Source: Brevibacillus parabrevis (lineage in GTDB: Bacteria; Bacillota; Bacilli; Brevibacillales; Brevibacillaceae). Taken from it: a DNA stretch of 64,000 nucleotides. How positions within the stretch are numbered: the stretch's first letter is position 1; each line of letters begins with the position of its first letter. Position numbers and translations under genes: made by a program. Below the pieces are notes generated by a model. The model was not told where the DNA came from. It worked only from the letters and a program-made list of their open reading frames with translations, and ran no database searches. The stretch covers positions 372,001-436,000 of the forward strand of contig NZ_RHHV01000005.1 of NCBI RefSeq assembly GCF_003710905.1. Direction: 5' to 3'. Of this stretch, positions 62,069 through 64,000 are shown one piece after another.

Positions 62069-62506
62069 ATGAGTATTATCGCACTAACTATTATTCTGTT
62101 TTTTGTGTTCCAGCATTATTTGCCTACTGTTACGCAGGACGATCTGTGGTATCCAGAAATGCTCGGTTATTACCAGCAGTTTCATTCGGACACGGTTGCG
62201 ATCCTGATTCTCTCCTACGCTATCGCCTTTCCGCTTGGATTAATCATGGAGGGATGGATCGCAAAAGGACTGCAAAAGATTCGTTTCAAAAGGGAAGACT
62301 GGGCGATTTTAAGAGTTTTGACGGTAGCGAATGAGAATGATGGATACATTACGGCCGTGGATGTTGCCGCAAAAACTACGCTTTCCTTAACGGAATCGCA
62401 AAAAATTTTGGATGATCTGCATAACAGGGGATACGCAGACTTGAGCGTGGCGAAAACAGGGGATATTCTTTACTGCTTCCCCGGATTTTCCAATAGGGAC
62501 GAATAG
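62069..62506 (+). CDS. Membrane protein with one winged-helix-like domain
   Basis: 145 residues. Two hydrophobic helices (~2-20 and ~42-64) are followed by a soluble ~75-residue domain with the helix-turn-helix-like pattern WAILRVLTVANENDGYITAVD...LSLTESQKILDDLHNRGYADLS and a terminal strand ILYCFPGF. It resembles a MarR/ArsR-type winged helix held on the inner face of the membrane. ATG 62069 has GAGGGA upstream; ATG 62039 is a weaker in-frame choice. It is 15 bp before the next gene, with which it shares domain plan. No family is recognised. Confidence 0.72.
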   Translation: MSIIALTIILFFVFQHYLPTVTQDDLWYPEMLGYYQQFHSDTVAILILSYAIAFPLGLIMEGWIAKGLQKIRFKREDWAILRVLTVANENDGYITAVDVAAKTTLSLTESQKILDDLHNRGYADLSVAKTGDILYCFPGFSNRDE

Positions 62507-62521
62507 AAGGGAGGGGAAGGA

Positions 62522-63847
62522 ATGGAATACTTCTTCGGGATGGCTTTTTTTATTTTGGTGGGTATTTTAATTCTTTGTGCAGTATTAATAATCCTTGGTG
62601 TTGCACTATGGAAGCCATTTTTTACTACTATACATCTCTTGATGGACAATGAGAGCATCATAGGTCTACTCTTGGTGATTCTTTCCCTGATCTACATTGG
62701 CTCCCGGATGATTGAGCGAATGCTTGCGAAAAAGAGTCAGGATATCAAGTATCATGCAGATGTGATCGGGATTGCGCTAGATTATGGCAACGAGGTTACC
62801 GCGCCAATGCTGGCATTGAAAACTTCATTGAAGCTGGCAGAATGTGAGCGGATTTTAAAGGAACTTGAACAAAAGCAGATTCTAAGCAGTTCATCTGCTG
62901 TCGGCGACGCCACAGTATATGAATTGGCGCCGCTCGTCTACGAGAATTGGCTGCCAGATGAGCGGGATTATTGTGGCAAGGTGGATGAAACGGAAGAAGA
63001 TGAAAAGAAACAAAAAGCATGGAAAAAGTTGCCGAGGATTACCTTTATCGTTCTTGTGACCATCATAGCTCCGCTCTGGCTATTGGATAAACAGATGATT
63101 TATTCAGATGCATTTTTGACAGGAGCCATCATCGTCTGCACGTTAGCAGTGATCCGCCTGATTCATGTTGTTTACTTGGCTTACCGAGACTATGTGCGGA
63201 AAACCGAACATGATGTCCTGGGTTACGTTTTGGACAACCAAGGCGTGCTATATCCGCAAGAAATCGCAGAATTTACCAACGAGAGCATGTCATCCCTCCA
63301 GCCGATGATTGATCGCTGGCACAAGAACAATCTTGTGACGATATCGTACGAGAATGACGGGACAGCGATATATTTGTTTCCGAATTGCTCGCATGAATCT
63401 ATGGTGTACAATCGGGAGCCAAATTACAAGCCGCAAGCGAAGTTCAAGCATCTGCAAGAGCAGCTGATGATGACGTGTTGTTATGCTTTCTTTTATTCGT
63501 TATTGGCTGGTTACGCTTTAATGAACTGGAATAATTTCCTCTTTTATGGGGGGATTGGGGCGGTTATCGGCGGATACAGAGTTTTGTATTTAATCAGGGC
63601 TAAGGAGGAAGCAGAAAAAATGGAGCGAGTGGCTTTCCAGGTAGCCAAGCGGAAGAATGGTCGCCTGACCGTCCACGAATTGGCTTACAATGCAGTGGTC
63701 AGCATGGAGGAGGCGGCAAAACTGCTGAAAAAGTGGGAGCTTGACGGCTTCGCCAGAAAAATGGATGCCAGCGAAGAGTTCGTTCCTGTCTACATCATCA
63801 GCGGTATCGTTTCCAAAGAACAGCGGCGGACTTCAGAACGCGTATAG
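62522..63847 (+). CDS. Membrane protein with three winged-helix-like domains
   Basis: 441 residues. Helices ~5-30 and ~42-62, then winged-helix-like unit 1 (~75-140; DVIGIALDYGNEVTAPMLAL, ILKELEQKQILS), a pair of helices (~177-225), unit 2 (~237-300; DVLGYVLDNQGVLYPQEIAE, NNLVTISY), helices ~318-358, and unit 3 (~368-432; FQVAKRKNGRLTVHELAYNA, KWELDGFARKM). Each unit follows the layout of the single domain in the preceding protein. GGAGGGGAAGGA precedes the ATG. Probable two-gene operon, closed by a terminator. Function unknown. Confidence 0.75.
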   Translation: MEYFFGMAFFILVGILILCAVLIILGVALWKPFFTTIHLLMDNESIIGLLLVILSLIYIGSRMIERMLAKKSQDIKYHADVIGIALDYGNEVTAPMLALKTSLKLAECERILKELEQKQILSSSSAVGDATVYELAPLVYENWLPDERDYCGKVDETEEDEKKQKAWKKLPRITFIVLVTIIAPLWLLDKQMIYSDAFLTGAIIVCTLAVIRLIHVVYLAYRDYVRKTEHDVLGYVLDNQGVLYPQEIAEFTNESMSSLQPMIDRWHKNNLVTISYENDGTAIYLFPNCSHESMVYNREPNYKPQAKFKHLQEQLMMTCCYAFFYSLLAGYALMNWNNFLFYGGIGAVIGGYRVLYLIRAKEEAEKMERVAFQVAKRKNGRLTVHELAYNAVVSMEEAAKLLKKWELDGFARKMDASEEFVPVYIISGIVSKEQRRTSERV

Positions 63848-63856
63848 AACGTATAA

Positions 63857-63900
63857 AACGAAAAATCCACCCTGAAATCATCAGGTGGATTTTTCGTTTT
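63857..63900. terminator. Bidirectional terminator
   Basis: AACGAAAAATCCAC and GTGGATTTTTCGTT arms around CCTGA / TCAGG, giving U-rich tails on both strands; it serves the membrane-protein operon and the converging partial gene. Confidence 0.92.
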
Positions 63901-63915
63901 CCCATCAAAACCGAA

Positions 63916-64000
63916 TTACCCTTGCTTTTGCGTCAACTTCCACACATCCATCAGGTTCACTTTGCGCTTCGTCTGGTCATGGTACAGCTTATCGCCTTCA
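63916..64000 (-). CDS. C-terminal end of a converging gene (partial)
   Basis: A minus-strand frame enters from the right edge and ends with TAA at 63918-63916, encoding ...KRKVNLMDVWKLTQKQG. Position just before a bidirectional terminator supports a real gene end. Too little is present to name the product. Confidence 0.55.
   Translation of the reverse strand, partial: EGDKLYHDQTKRKVNLMDVWKLTQKQG

Overview
The window reads as chromosomal DNA of a moderately GC-rich member of the Bacilli, most likely Brevibacillus or a close relative. This is inferred from strong AGGAGG-type ribosome sites with frequent GTG and TTG starts, a leucine T-box, a HrcA/CIRCE operator, two-subunit glycine decarboxylase (GcvPA/GcvPB), split L-serine dehydratase (SdaAA/SdaAB), a YeeI-type YebC protein and tandem glycine riboswitches. 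No rRNA, tRNA, CRISPR array, intact insertion sequence or prophage is visible.

Region 1 (1-12 kb): a truncated LysR regulator faces a Gal80-like oxidoreductase. Then come a secreted TraB-family protein, a DoxX-like membrane protein and a SRPBCC protein. A divergent AraC regulator faces a five-gene transporter cassette: an ECF S component, EcfT, a double EcfA ATPase and two fused permease/ATPase ABC half-transporters. By architecture this resembles haem or siderophore uptake loci.

Region 2 (12-25 kb): a mosaic of small enzymes (alpha/beta hydrolases, SDR, cyclase-family hydrolase), HxlR and MerR regulators, an AT-rich orphan membrane protein, T-box-controlled leuA, CIRCE-controlled htpG and a tandem-MerR protein.

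Region 3 (25-38 kb): signalling and sigma-54 control. It holds an EAL phosphodiesterase, an OmpR-type regulator, a large hybrid kinase with two receivers and an HPt domain, and a PAS/AAA+ sigma-54 activator. Two kilobases further on, a textbook -24/-12 promoter precedes a three-gene operon (iron-dependent alcohol dehydrogenase, SLC23 permease, succinate-semialdehyde-type dehydrogenase). Between them, on the opposite strand, lies an amino acid permease led by a tandem glycine riboswitch.

Region 4 (38-48 kb): a Mn/Zn ABC transporter behind an MntR-like box, a YebC-family protein, an orphan ferric-siderophore lipoprotein followed by a structured small-RNA-like unit, and a LysR / YfcC carrier / enolase-superfamily cluster.

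Region 5 (48-59.5 kb): a glycine and one-carbon supercluster. A tandem glycine riboswitch precedes a YqkB-like Fe-S protein and lpdA. A second, nearly identical riboswitch precedes glyA-sdaAB-sdaAA-gcvT-gcvH-gcvPA-gcvPB-lipA, followed by purU. The genes supply all four glycine-cleavage proteins, lipoate synthesis for GcvH, glycine/serine interconversion, serine deamination and recovery of tetrahydrofolate from 10-formyl-THF. With the permease at 33 kb, three glycine riboswitches lie within 17 kb.

Region 6 (59.5-64 kb): accessory DNA. It contains a decayed MFS gene start, a 13-bp inverted-repeat pair, a DUF262/HNH protein of the type found in phage defence, and two adjacent membrane proteins whose soluble parts look like repeated winged-helix domains. 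That pair is the least explained protein system here.
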